From JAJKJG01 sp036556825 (GTDB lineage Bacteria; Pseudomonadota; Alphaproteobacteria; Rhizobiales; Beijerinckiaceae): 9,132 nt of DNA. This document shows positions 1-7,618 of the stretch, in pieces. The notes beneath the pieces were generated by a model. That model was given only the letters and a program-made list of their open reading frames with translations, made no database searches and had not been told where the DNA came from. A program made the position numbers and the translations under genes. The first letter of the stretch is position 1; the number at the start of each line of letters is the position of its first letter. The DNA lies in contig DATBIR010000072.1 in assembly GCA_036556825.1 (NCBI GenBank), forward strand, positions 1-9,132, given 5' to 3'.

Positions 1-1
1 C

Positions 2-382
2 TCACGGCTTGATCAGCGTGCCGGCGCCGTGTTCGGTGAACAGTTCGAGCAGGACGACGTGCGGCGTCCGGCCGTTCAGGATCACGACGCCCTCGACGCC
101 GCGTGCGAGCGCCGCGATGCAGGTCTCGACCTTCGGGATCATGCCGCCGGAGATCGTGCCGTCGGCGATGAGAGCTTTCGCCTCGCCGACGGTGAGTTCG
201 TCGATCAGCCGGCCGGCCCGGTCGAGCACTCCGGGGACGTCGGTCAGGAACAGGAGGCGGGTGGCGGCGAGCGCCCCGGCGACTGCGCCGGCGAAGGTGT
301 CGGCGTTGATGTTGTAGGTCTCGCCGTTGCGGCCGGGCGCGACCGGGGCGATCACCGGGATCATCTCGGAGCGGGCGAGAAG
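2..382 (-). pseudogene. argB: Acetylglutamate kinase, C-terminal fragment (copy A), lacking its N-terminal half
   Basis: This is the last ~125 codons of an ArgB, the enzyme that phosphorylates N-acetylglutamate with ATP in the second committed step of cytosolic arginine synthesis. Visible family motifs in order are SEMIPVIAPV, YNINADTFAGA (with the Asp equivalent to E. coli Asp162), LTDVPGVLD, TISGGMIPKVET (with the catalytic Lys) and the C-terminal LLELFTEHGAGTLI, then TGA at 2-4. Homology stops going upstream at about 377-385; beyond it the same frame reads through the antisense of another argB fragment and carries no start. A full alphaproteobacterial ArgB is roughly 290-300 residues, so the glycine-rich phosphate-binding start and the N-acetylglutamate site are missing. 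As it stands it cannot be a working kinase. Whether it is a true pseudogene or half of an intact gene joined artificially cannot be decided from this window. Identity of the family: near certain; status: uncertain. Confidence 0.85.
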
Positions 383-784
383 GTCGACACCACCGTGCTC
401 AACACCGTGCTCGGCCGCGAGCTCATTCCGGTGCTGGCGCCGGTCGCAAGCGCGGCCAACGGCGGCACCTTCAACGTCAACGCCGACACCTTCGCCGGCG
501 CCATCGCCGGCGCGCTCAAGGCCAAGCGCTTCCTGCTGCTGACCGACGTGCCGGGCGTGCTCGACAAGAACAAGAAGCTGATCGAGAAGCTGTCCGCCGC
601 GCAGGTGCGCTCGCTGATCGCCGACGGCACGATCTCCGGCGGCATGATCCCCAAGGTGGAGACGTGCCTCTACGCGCTCGACCAGGGCGTCGAGGGCGTG
701 GTGATCCTGGACGGCAAAGTGCCGCACGCGGTGCTGCTCGAGCTGTTCACCGACCACGGCGCCGGCACGCTGATCCGGCGCGGG
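5..784. repeat. Large imperfect inverted repeat made by the two argB 3' halves
   Basis: Arms at about 5-373 and 416-784 are reverse complements with many mismatches, because each arm codes for the same part of ArgB on opposite strands. The centre, about 374-415, contains 13 codons present only in the plus-strand copy. The arms diverge at most third positions and at about 31% of residues, unlike the near-perfect arms of a simple fold-back artefact. Confidence 0.8.
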
Positions 785-787
785 TGA
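377..787 (+). pseudogene. argB: Acetylglutamate kinase, C-terminal fragment (copy B), lacking its N-terminal half
   Basis: This is the 3' part (about 136 codons) of a second, different argB. The homology starts with EKVDTTVLNTVLGRELIPV and continues through FNVNADTFAGAIAGAL, LLTDVPGVLDKNKK, TISGGMIPKVET and LLELFTDHGAGTLIRRG, with TGA at 785-787. The ATP-site Asp and Lys of the amino acid kinase fold are kept, but the N-terminal ~160 residues are gone and the reading frame upstream of 377 is antisense to copy A. Hand alignment gives about 84 identities over 121 residues with copy A, so the two are not a recent duplication. Its orientation matches the HAD nucleotidase at 3564, its usual neighbour in Rhizobiales, which suggests that copy B is the resident gene of this locus and copy A the foreign side of the join. 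That is an inference. Confidence 0.85.
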
Positions 788-790
788 CGC

Positions 791-995
791 TATCCCTCCC
801 CGCGAGGGGAGGGCGGACTCGGGTGCGTACGCACCCGAGCCGGGTGGGGTGGAAGCGCGACGAATAGGCGTTGGCGCTGCCGCCCCACCCGGTCGGCTTC
901 GCCGACTCGGCCCTCCCCTCGCAAGTCGGGTGTTCCCGACTTGCGTTGTTGTAGTGGCAGATCTCGGGAACACCCGAGATCTGCGGGGAGGGATA
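791..995. repeat. Multi-hairpin intergenic repeat element (MITE/REP-cluster-like)
   Basis: About 205 bp bounded by perfect 13-bp terminal inverted repeats, TATCCCTCCCCGC at 791-803 and its complement at 983-995. Inside lie nested or serial stems: 803-814 with 910-921 (12 bp), a perfect 22-bp palindrome at 818-839, 840-849 with 883-892 (10 bp), 892-897 with 901-906, 921-930 with 935-944 (loop TGTT) and 957-968 with 973-984 (loop AACA). The cores of the last two hairpins (926-939 and 964-977) are exact reverse complements of each other. I see no open reading frame and no clear target-site duplication. Such compact structured repeats are common between genes in Bradyrhizobium-like alphaproteobacteria. 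Lying just after the stop codons of argB copy B and of the MCP gene, the hairpins probably also end transcription from both sides. Confidence 0.75.
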
Positions 996-1000
996 AGGCG

Positions 1001-2692
1001 TTAAGCCGCCTTCACGCCGGCGAGGAACTCCTCGACCTGGACGCCGAGGGATTCGGCGTTGCGGGCCAGCTCCTGTGCGGCCGCCAGCACCTGCGCGGCG
1101 GCGGCCCCGGTCTCGCTGGCGCCGCGGTTGACGTCGACGATCTTGCCGGTGACGAGTTGCGTGCCCTGCGCGGCCTCGTGCACGTTGCGGGCGATCTCCT
1201 GCGTCGCCGCGCCCTGCTCCTCGACCGCCGCCGCGACCGCGCCCGAGATCGCGCTCATCTCGTCGATCGTCTTGCCGATGCTCTGGATGGCCGCCACCGC
1301 CTGCTGCGTCTCGGCCTGGATCGAGGCCACCTGCGCCGAAATCTCCTCGGTGGCGCGCGCCGTCTGCGCGGCCAGCGACTTCACCTCGCTGGCCACCACC
1401 GCAAAGCCCTTGCCGGCCTCGCCGGCGCGCGCCGCCTCGATGGTGGCGTTGAGCGCCAGAAGATTGGTCTGGCCGGCGATGGTGTTGATCAACGCCACCA
1501 CGTCGCCGATCTTCTCGGCGCCGGCGGCGAGCGCCTGCACGATGCGGTCCGTGCGCTTGGCATCGTCGACGGCGCGACTCGACATGCCGGTCGACTGCGC
1601 CACCTGGCCGGCAATCTCGCGGATCGAGGACGTCAGCTCCTCGGTGGCGGCGGCAACCGTCTGCACGTTGACCGAGGTCTGCTCGGCGGCGCTCGTCACG
1701 CCGGCCGCTTGCGTGCTGGTGCCGTCGGCGGTGACCGACATCGACCGCGCCGTCGCTTCCATCTCGGTCGCGGCGGTGGCCAGATGGCCGACGAGGCCGC
1801 CGACCTTGCGCTCGAAATTCTGCGCCATCTCGGCGAGCAGGCGCTGCTTCTGCGCCGCTTCGCCAGCGTCGCGCTCCCTGGCCTCATCCTCGAGCCGGCG
1901 GCGTTCGATCAGGCCTTCCTTGAAGACCTGGACGGCGTCGGCGATCTGGCCGATCTCGGTCTTCTCGCCGCGCGCCGGGATCGTCACCGCAAGATCGCCG
2001 GCCGCCAGCGCCCGCATCGGCTGCACGACCGAGGCGATGCCGCGCGAGATGCCGCGCACGATCACGCGTGCGCATAACGCGGTCAGCAGAAGCGCAAGGG
2101 CGAGCGCCACCATGGTGAGGTTCGTGCTTTGCCGGTAGACGGCGACGCCGCTCGCCGTCGCCTGCTCGGTGGCCGCCTCGCTGAGCTCGCTGATCTGGTC
2201 GAGCGCCGAGGTGGCGCCGCGCGCCACCGGGGTCGCCTTCGTGGCGAAGTGGCGGTTCGCCTCCTTGCCTTCGCCGCGCAGGCCGATTTCGAGGACCTTG
2301 GCCATCTCGGCCGTCCAGGTGGCGAAACCGGCATCGAATTTCTGGAGGGCGGCCTGCTGTTCCGCCGACAACGGAATGCCGTCGAAGCGCTTGCGCGCCG
2401 CGGTGATCTCGCCGGCGCGCTGCTTGATCTCCTTGTCCAGCTTGGCGATGTCGGCCGCATTCTCGGTGAGGAACAGCCGGTAGAAGCTCGTGCGATAGCG
2501 CGCCATCGCCATGTCGAGCGCGGCCGCCGCCCGCACCGCCGGGAAGCGGTCTTCGGTCACCTCACGCAGAAGCTCGCCGGTGGAGCGCAGGCTATAGAGG
2601 CCGAATGTGCCGAGGCCGACAAACAGGACCGCCATCAGCGAGAAGGCAGCAACGAGCCGCGTGCGAATCGTGAGCTTGCGAGCGCCGGACAT
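1001..2692 (-). CDS. Methyl-accepting chemotaxis protein (4HB ligand domain, HAMP, MCP signalling domain)
   Basis: An inner-membrane chemoreceptor that controls CheA autophosphorylation through CheW. Numbered from the Met at 2692 (563 residues): TM1 about 14-37; a helical periplasmic four-helix-bundle type sensor about 38-190; TM2 about 192-212; HAMP about 213-266 with the conserved Pro225 and GDL; coiled signalling domain about 300-550. The hairpin tip, about 397-431, has the near-invariant INTIAGQTNLLALNATIEAA and RAGEAGKGFAVVASEV, which fixes the family. No C-terminal CheR-docking pentapeptide is seen. An in-frame Met at 2719 would add nine polar residues; I prefer 2692 because GGGAG lies upstream of it, though at a long 14-nt spacing, while 2719 has no visible Shine-Dalgarno. 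No che genes are nearby, so it is an orphan receptor. Its ligand is unknown. It is divergent from the GlcG/HbpS-like gene and may share its control region. Confidence 0.92.
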   Translation of the reverse strand: MSGARKLTIRTRLVAAFSLMAVLFVGLGTFGLYSLRSTGELLREVTEDRFPAVRAAAALDMAMARYRTSFYRLFLTENAADIAKLDKEIKQRAGEITAARKRFDGIPLSAEQQAALQKFDAGFATWTAEMAKVLEIGLRGEGKEANRHFATKATPVARGATSALDQISELSEAATEQATASGVAVYRQSTNLTMVALALALLLTALCARVIVRGISRGIASVVQPMRALAAGDLAVTIPARGEKTEIGQIADAVQVFKEGLIERRRLEDEARERDAGEAAQKQRLLAEMAQNFERKVGGLVGHLATAATEMEATARSMSVTADGTSTQAAGVTSAAEQTSVNVQTVAAATEELTSSIREIAGQVAQSTGMSSRAVDDAKRTDRIVQALAAGAEKIGDVVALINTIAGQTNLLALNATIEAARAGEAGKGFAVVASEVKSLAAQTARATEEISAQVASIQAETQQAVAAIQSIGKTIDEMSAISGAVAAAVEEQGAATQEIARNVHEAAQGTQLVTGKIVDVNRGASETGAAAAQVLAAAQELARNAESLGVQVEEFLAGVKAA

Positions 2693-2959
2693 GGACAAAG
2701 GTCTTTCTCCCGAGAGCATTGCCGGCGGTTGTATGGGCGCCTTCGTTTCACCCGCGTAAACTTGCGGCGGGCATCCACAGCACCGCGCGTCATCATCTCC
2801 GGTCAGCGAAGCCTGGCCAGGAATGCAGACGAAAACGGCGCCTGGCCTCCTTCCTTCAGGTCGCGCTGGCCCGCATCCGGGCGAAGCTTATCCAATCGAC
2901 GTTTTCAGGCGCCCGAGTATATTGGCTCGTCCGCTACGGACTCCAGGGAGGAAGCAAAA
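2693..2959. other. Divergent intergenic region between the MCP gene and the GlcG-like gene
   Basis: About 267 bp with no supported gene. It contains the start region of both divergent genes, a 10-bp palindrome CCTGGCCAGG at 2812-2821 with a partial second copy (CGCCTGGCC) near 2840, and a candidate promoter for the plus-strand gene. The palindrome could be an operator, but ten bases in GC-rich DNA is weak support. Confidence 0.4.
2896..2923 (+). promoter_or_regulatory. Candidate sigma70-type promoter of the GlcG/HbpS-like gene
   Basis: TCGACG at 2896-2901 (five of six to the TTGACG-like -35 common in alphaproteobacteria), a 16-bp spacer, and TATATT at 2918-2923 as -10. The predicted start near 2930 leaves a leader of about 30 nt with a clear GGGAGGA Shine-Dalgarno at 2946-2952. 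Confidence 0.45.
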
Positions 2960-3427
2960 ATGAAGCAAATTCTACTTGGTGCTGGGCTCATTGCTTTCGC
3001 CGCCGGCGCGTCGGCCCAGGACAGGCGCCCCGATTACGGCCCCGCGGTCGACGCTGCCGCCGCAAAGAAGATCGCGGCCAGCGTCATCGCCGAGTGTCAG
3101 AAAAACAGCTGGAACGTCGCCGTCGCCGTGGTCGATAACCACGGCTTCCTGGTCTACTTCGAGCGCATGAATAATACCCAGACCGCCAGCATGGACATCG
3201 CCGTCGGCAAGGCCAGGTCGGCGGCGACCTATCGACGCCCGACGCGCGTCTTCATGGATACGATCAACAAGGGAGGGCCGGCGACAGCCACGCTGCCCGG
3301 CGTCTTCGCCTCGCCGGGCGGGCTGCCGATCATGGTCGACGGCAAGGTCGCCGGCGGGGTCGGGGTGAGCGGCGTCACCGGCGACCAGGACGAGCAATGT
3401 GCCAAGGCGGGCCTTGGCACTACATAG
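2960..3427 (+). CDS. Secreted GlcG/HbpS-family (heme-binding-like) protein
   Basis: A 155-residue protein with a Sec signal peptide: short basic start, hydrophobic stretch 4-16, cleavage probably after ASA at 17-19. The mature part is one GlcG/HbpS (DUF336) domain: VAVAVVDNHGFLVYFERM at 53-70, AVGKARSAAT at 81-90, then GGLPIMVDGKVAGGVGVSG near 120-138 and QDEQCAKAGL at 143-152. Members bind heme or small ligands in some species; Streptomyces HbpS senses heme and redox state for a partner kinase. Other members have no known role. The start at 2960 is chosen because it gives both the signal peptide and a GGGAGGA ribosome site seven bases upstream; the longer open frame reaching back to 2129 is antisense to the MCP gene. 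A single Cys is at 46 and another at 147. Function here is not established; exported location is well supported. Confidence 0.88.
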   Translation: MKQILLGAGLIAFAAGASAQDRRPDYGPAVDAAAAKKIAASVIAECQKNSWNVAVAVVDNHGFLVYFERMNNTQTASMDIAVGKARSAATYRRPTRVFMDTINKGGPATATLPGVFASPGGLPIMVDGKVAGGVGVSGVTGDQDEQCAKAGLGTT

Positions 3428-3492
3428 TCCGGTCATGCTGCAGTCCCGCAGGCGGGCATCGGCGCGGTGCGACAACACCGTGCCGAAACTCT

Positions 3493-3520
3493 TTGCGTAA
3501 CTGCTCGTTAACGCTATCCT
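3493..3520 (+). promoter_or_regulatory. Candidate promoter of the HAD pyrimidine 5'-nucleotidase gene
   Basis: TTGCGT at 3493-3498 and TATCCT at 3515-3520 with a 16-bp spacer. Transcription would start near 3527, so the following hairpin would be at the extreme 5' end of the message. Boxes are approximate matches only. Confidence 0.35.
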
Positions 3521-3529
3521 AGCAACCTG

Positions 3530-3552
3530 AATGGGGCCGTTCGGGCCCCATT
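3530..3552 (+). terminator. Perfect 9-bp hairpin followed by T residues, 11 nt before a start codon
   Basis: Stem AATGGGGCC (3530-3538) with GGCCCCATT (3544-3552), loop GTTCG, and TT following. It has the shape of an intrinsic terminator, with a short T run, and could end the GlcG-like transcript. Because it lies just before the ATG at 3564 and after the candidate promoter, it may instead be a 5' leader structure. An ATG inside it (3531) would extend the HAD frame by 11 residues, but I reject that start as part of the hairpin. Confidence 0.5.
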
Positions 3553-3563
3553 TTCGTCTGCCC

Positions 3564-4298
3564 ATGAACGCCGTGCCGCAACTCAAGCCCCACCTCTCCG
3601 CCACCGACGCGCGGCGGTTCGGGCATGTCCACACCTGGATCTTCGACCTCGACAATACGCTCTATCCGAGCGAGGCGCGGGTGTGGCCCCAGGTCGATGA
3701 CCGCATCACGCTGTTCATCGCCAACCACTACGGCATCGACGGCCTGTCGGCGCGGGCGCTGCAAAAATACTTCTACCACCGCTACGGCACCACCCTCAAA
3801 GCGCTGATGGACGAGGACGGCATCGATCCGTACGAGTTCCTCGATTTCGCGCACGACATCGACCATTCGGACATCGAGCTCAACCCGCTGCTCGGCGAAG
3901 CGATCGAGAAGCTGCCCGGGCGCAAGCTGATCCTCACCAACGGCTCGCGCAAGCACGCCGAGACCGTTGCCATGAAGCTCGGCATCTATGACCATTTCGA
4001 GGACGTGTTCGACATCGTCGCGTCCGATTACGTGCCGAAGCCCGAGCGGCGCGCCTACGAGAAGTTCCTCACCACGCATGCGGTCGACCCGGAGAGATCG
4101 GCGATCTTCGAGGATATCGCCAAGAACCTGGTCGTGCCGCACGACCTCGGCATGACCACCACCCTCGTGATCCCGAAAGCCATCGACCCGTTCCGCGAGA
4201 GCTTCGAGCAGGAAGCAGTCGAGGCGCCGCACATCGACTACATCACCAACGACCTCGCCGGCTTCCTCAAGGATCGGCTCGGCGTGGACGCGGGATAG
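3564..4298 (+). CDS. HAD-superfamily pyrimidine 5'-nucleotidase (SDT1-like, subfamily IA)
   Basis: A cytosolic phosphohydrolase of 244 residues. All four HAD motifs are visible: motif I FDLDNTLYPSE with the nucleophile Asp28 and acid/base Asp30; motif II LTNGSRKH with Thr125; motif III Lys159 in YVPKPERRAY; motif IV FEDIAKNL with Glu183-Asp184 for Mg2+. The helical cap lies at about 36-115. The sequence resembles the pyrimidine 5'-nucleotidase group (yeast SDT1 relatives), which dephosphorylate UMP/CMP or damaged nucleotides and related phosphates; the exact substrate cannot be read off. In many Rhizobiales this gene follows argB and precedes dapD; here argB copy B lies 2.8 kb upstream with MCP and GlcG-like genes between, and no dapD follows. 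The start at 3564 gives the normal length; no good Shine-Dalgarno is visible, so a leaderless or short-leader message is possible. Confidence 0.9.
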   Translation: MNAVPQLKPHLSATDARRFGHVHTWIFDLDNTLYPSEARVWPQVDDRITLFIANHYGIDGLSARALQKYFYHRYGTTLKALMDEDGIDPYEFLDFAHDIDHSDIELNPLLGEAIEKLPGRKLILTNGSRKHAETVAMKLGIYDHFEDVFDIVASDYVPKPERRAYEKFLTTHAVDPERSAIFEDIAKNLVVPHDLGMTTTLVIPKAIDPFRESFEQEAVEAPHIDYITNDLAGFLKDRLGVDAG

Positions 4299-4384
4299 CG
4301 CACTCCTGCACACCCCTTCCTTGTCATTGCCGCGCTTCACGTTCGGCCCGGCGACATGGCCGACAGTGGGTTGCCCCCCTTCCC

Positions 4385-4516
<132 letters not shown>

Positions 4517-4521
4517 GCTGC

Positions 4522-5288
4522 TCAGGTTTTCAAACGATAGCCGGTCCTGAAGATCCACCAGGTCAGCGTCAGGCAGACGGCGAGGAAGAGCAGCGTCATG
4601 GCGAGGCTCACGCCGACGCTGACGTCGGCGGTCTCGAAGAAGCTCCAGCGGAAGCCGCTGATCAGGTAGACGACCGGATTGAGCAGCGCCAGCTTCTGCC
4701 AGATCGGCGGCAGCACGCTGACCGAATAGAAGGTGCCGCCGAGAAAGGTGAGCGGCGTCAGGATCAAGAGCGGCACGAGCTGCAGCTTCTCGAACCCGTC
4801 CGCCCAGATGCCGATGATGAAGCCGAGCAGGCTGAAGGTCACGGCGGTGAGCAGCAGGAAGGCGAGCATCCAGAACGGATGCGCGATGCGCAACGGCACG
4901 AACAGGCCGGCGGTGGCGAGGATGATCAGGCCGAGGATGATCGACTTGGTGGCGGCGGCGCCGACATAGCCGATGACGATCTCGATATACGAGACCGGCG
5001 CCGACAGGAGCTCGTAGATGGTGCCGGTGAAGCGCGGGACGTAGATGCCGAAGGAGGCGTTGGCGACGCTCTGCGTCAGCAGCATCAGCATGATCAGGCC
5101 GGGCACGATGAAGGCGCCGTATTCCACGCCCTCGATCTCGGTGATGCGCGAGCCGATGGCGGCGCCGAACACCACGAAATACAGAGAGGTCGAGATGACT
5201 GGCGAGACGATGCTCTGCAAGAGCGTGCGTCCGGTGCGCGCCATCTCGAACAGGTAGATGGCGCGCACGGCCTCGAGATTCATCGCCT

Positions 5289-5292
<4 letters not shown>
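4522..5292 (-). CDS. ABC-2 type transporter permease (YadH-like)
   Basis: A 256-residue inner-membrane permease, the same length as E. coli YadH. Six hydrophobic segments are visible at about 25-45, 60-80, 105-133, 140-162, 171-190 and 228-249, with the ABC-2 family region GGTFYSVSVLPPIW followed by LLNPVVYLISGFRW at about 185-216, and the common GYRLKT end. It would dimerise and pair with the ATPase encoded just upstream. Its ATG at 5290-5292 overlaps the TGA of the ATPase gene by four bases (ATGA), implying translational coupling. An alternative Met at 5283 would shorten it by three residues. Substrate unknown: relatives export polysaccharides, drugs or lipids, and no biosynthesis genes nearby narrow this down. 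Confidence 0.93.
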
Positions 5293-6212
<920 letters not shown>

Positions 6213-6355
6213 GGTCCTCGTCGCCCGCGGAAAGCCTGCCGGTATAGGGGTGCAGGGGGCGAGGTGTTAAGCGGCGGCGACGCGGAAGTCCAATTCCCCC
6301 CGGGCATGCCGCCGCTGCGCTTTGCACCTGCGCCGGCGCACCCTAAGAGAGCCCG
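6213..6355. other. Divergent intergenic region between ABC operon and AbrB-family gene
   Basis: 143 bp with the minus-strand promoter above. I see no convincing plus-strand promoter; the AbrB-family gene has only a weak AAGAGAG ribosome site at 6345-6351. Confidence 0.4.
6241..6270 (-). promoter_or_regulatory. Candidate promoter of the ABC-2 exporter operon
   Basis: On the minus strand TTAACA (plus-strand 6265-6270, five of six to TTGACA), an 18-bp spacer, and TATACC (plus-strand 6241-6246). Transcription would start near 6234, leaving a leader of about 22 nt. Confidence 0.5.
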
Positions 6356-7423
6356 ATGCGCTCGCAGATTCCCGACTGGACCACCGTGGGCCGGATCGCC
6401 GAGACGATGGCGATCGGCGCCATCGGCGGCTTGCTCTTCCACTATCTCGGCTTTCCGGCCGGCCTCGTGTCCGGATCGATCGTCGCCGCGGCGATCGCGG
6501 CCCTCGCGGGGCGCCCGCTGATGGTGCCGCCGCGCATGGTGCGGGTGATTCTCGTGCTGGTCGGCATCGCCCTCGGCTCGGTGGTCACGCCGGACACGTT
6601 GAAGGGCTTCGCCACCTACCCGGCCAGCATCGCGCTGCTGGTGGTCTCGACCATCGGCATCACGGCCGCGGCGGGCGCCTATCTGCTCATCGTGCACCGC
6701 TGGAACCCGGTCTCGGCCCTGCTCGGCGCCAGCCCCGGCGCCCTGGCGCAGGCCATCGCCCTGTCGGCCGAGATCGGCGCCGATGCGCGCGGCGTCGTCG
6801 TGGTGCAGACCCTGCGCGTCGTGCTGCTGGCCATCGGCATCCCGGCCGGGCTCGCCTGGTTCGGCCTGTCCGGCGGCGCGCCGCCCGCCCCCGCCACCGT
6901 CGCCGGGACCTCGCTCGGCGAACTCGCCATCCTCGTCGTCGTGTCGACGACCGCGTCGATCGTCCTCGTCAAGGTCGGCTTCTCGGCCGGCTGGCTGTTC
7001 GGCGCCATGCTCGGCTCCGCCGCCCTGCACGGCAGCGGCCTGATCGAGGCGCGCCTGCCCTGGTGGCTCGCCAACGGCGCCATGGTCACCATGGGCGCGG
7101 TGACCGGCTCGCGCTTCGCCTCCTTAAGCCCGCGCATGCTGCTGAGCTACCTGCTCGCCGCGCTCGGCTCCTTCGCCGTCGGCAGCGCCGTCGCGGCGGC
7201 CTTCGCCATCACGGTGGTGATGCTGCTGCCGGTGCCGGCCGCCGACGTGGTCATGGCCTTCTCGCCGGGCGCGCAGGACACGATGATGCTGCTCGCTCTC
7301 GCCCTGCATCTCGACCCGGTCTTCGTCGGCGCGCACCACCTCGCCCGCTACATGATCGTCTCGGTCGGCATCCCGCTCGCCGCCAACATGATCATCCGGC
7401 GCACGAGGAAGAAAGCCGAATAG
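6356..7423 (+). CDS. AbrB-family (PF05145) membrane transporter-like protein
   Basis: A 355-residue, very hydrophobic inner-membrane protein with about ten membrane segments. It belongs to the family often mislabelled ammonia monooxygenase or AbrB regulator; it has no relation to the DNA-binding AbrB of Bacillus. The family is made of two similar halves, and both repeats are seen: GASPGALAQAIALSAEIGAD at about 124-143 with HP loops, and AFSPGAQDTMMLLALALHLD at about 302-321. Each is followed by a V..L.R motif (QTLRV, HHLARY). Start at 6356 gives the usual N-terminus, then FPAGLVSGSIVAAAIAALAG near 33-52. Substrate is unknown. It stands alone between the divergent ABC operon and the thiC riboswitch; a link with thiamine cannot be claimed because thiC has its own promoter. 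Confidence 0.88.
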   Translation: MRSQIPDWTTVGRIAETMAIGAIGGLLFHYLGFPAGLVSGSIVAAAIAALAGRPLMVPPRMVRVILVLVGIALGSVVTPDTLKGFATYPASIALLVVSTIGITAAAGAYLLIVHRWNPVSALLGASPGALAQAIALSAEIGADARGVVVVQTLRVVLLAIGIPAGLAWFGLSGGAPPAPATVAGTSLGELAILVVVSTTASIVLVKVGFSAGWLFGAMLGSAALHGSGLIEARLPWWLANGAMVTMGAVTGSRFASLSPRMLLSYLLAALGSFAVGSAVAAAFAITVVMLLPVPAADVVMAFSPGAQDTMMLLALALHLDPVFVGAHHLARYMIVSVGIPLAANMIIRRTRKKAE

Positions 7424-7429
7424 CTGCTT

Positions 7430-7449
7430 CTCTCCCCCTGCCGGGAGAG
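7430..7449 (+). terminator. Weak hairpin after the AbrB-family gene
   Basis: CTCTCCC 7430-7436 pairs with GGGAGAG 7443-7449 (7 bp, loop of six). It lies seven bases after the TAG. There is no following T run, so it may be a repeat fragment or a Rho-assisted 3' end rather than an intrinsic terminator. Confidence 0.35.
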
Positions 7450-7460
7450 GGCGCGGTGCA

Positions 7461-7489
7461 TTGACAAAATCTCTGCCCCGGCCGACAGT
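7461..7489 (+). promoter_or_regulatory. Candidate thiC promoter
   Basis: A perfect TTGACA at 7461-7466 and, after 17 bases, GACAGT at 7484-7489 as a weak -10. The predicted start near 7496 coincides with the beginning of the TPP aptamer, which supports it. Confidence 0.55.
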
Positions 7490-7492
7490 CGC

Positions 7493-7594
7493 GCCGTTTC
7501 CGAGGGGGGCCGCGCCAAGCGGCTGAGATACGGCTCGATGCGCCGTGACCCTTGAACCTGATCCGGGTCATTCCGGCGGAGGAACTGGAACCTT
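7493..7594 (+). ncRNA. TPP riboswitch (THI element) upstream of thiC
   Basis: The conserved aptamer is readable directly. P2 is GCCGC 7509-7513 with GCGGC 7519-7523, followed by the pyrimidine-sensing CTGAGA at 7523-7528; P3 is ACGGC 7530-7534 with GCCGT 7542-7546; then ACCCTTGAACCTGATC at 7548-7563, a CCGG/CCGG stem (7563-7566 with 7573-7576), and the diphosphate-side GGCGGAGGAAC at 7575-7585. Thiamine pyrophosphate binding to such an aptamer turns down thiC. The outer P1 stem is less clear, so the ends are approximate. Confidence 0.95.
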
Positions 7595-7618
7595 ATCCCC
7601 CGCGAATTCTGCCCCGGG

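Larger units (their letters stand above)
3428..3563. other. Short intergenic region upstream of the HAD gene
   Basis: 136 bp without a gene. It holds a candidate promoter (TTGCGT 3493-3498, spacer 16, TATCCT 3515-3520) and the hairpin described separately. Nothing else is recognised. Confidence 0.5.

Noticed and set aside
2..973. Long minus-strand open frame that includes argB copy A
   Set aside because: Only the part at 2-382 matches ArgB. The remainder is antisense to argB copy B and runs through the repeat element.
791..995. CRISPR array or tRNA-like cloverleaf
   Set aside because: The stems differ from each other and there is no repeat-spacer periodicity, anticodon loop or CCA-adjacent acceptor pattern.
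941..2077. 378-codon plus-strand open frame
   Set aside because: Antisense to the MCP gene; composition is Arg/Gly/Leu-rich noise from high GC and no family is recognised.
2129..2959. N-terminal extension of the GlcG-like frame
   Set aside because: Antisense to the MCP gene and its promoter region; the real start at 2960 has a ribosome site and a signal peptide.
3519..4340. 273-codon minus-strand open frame
   Set aside because: Antisense to the HAD gene, whose four catalytic motifs are intact on the plus strand.
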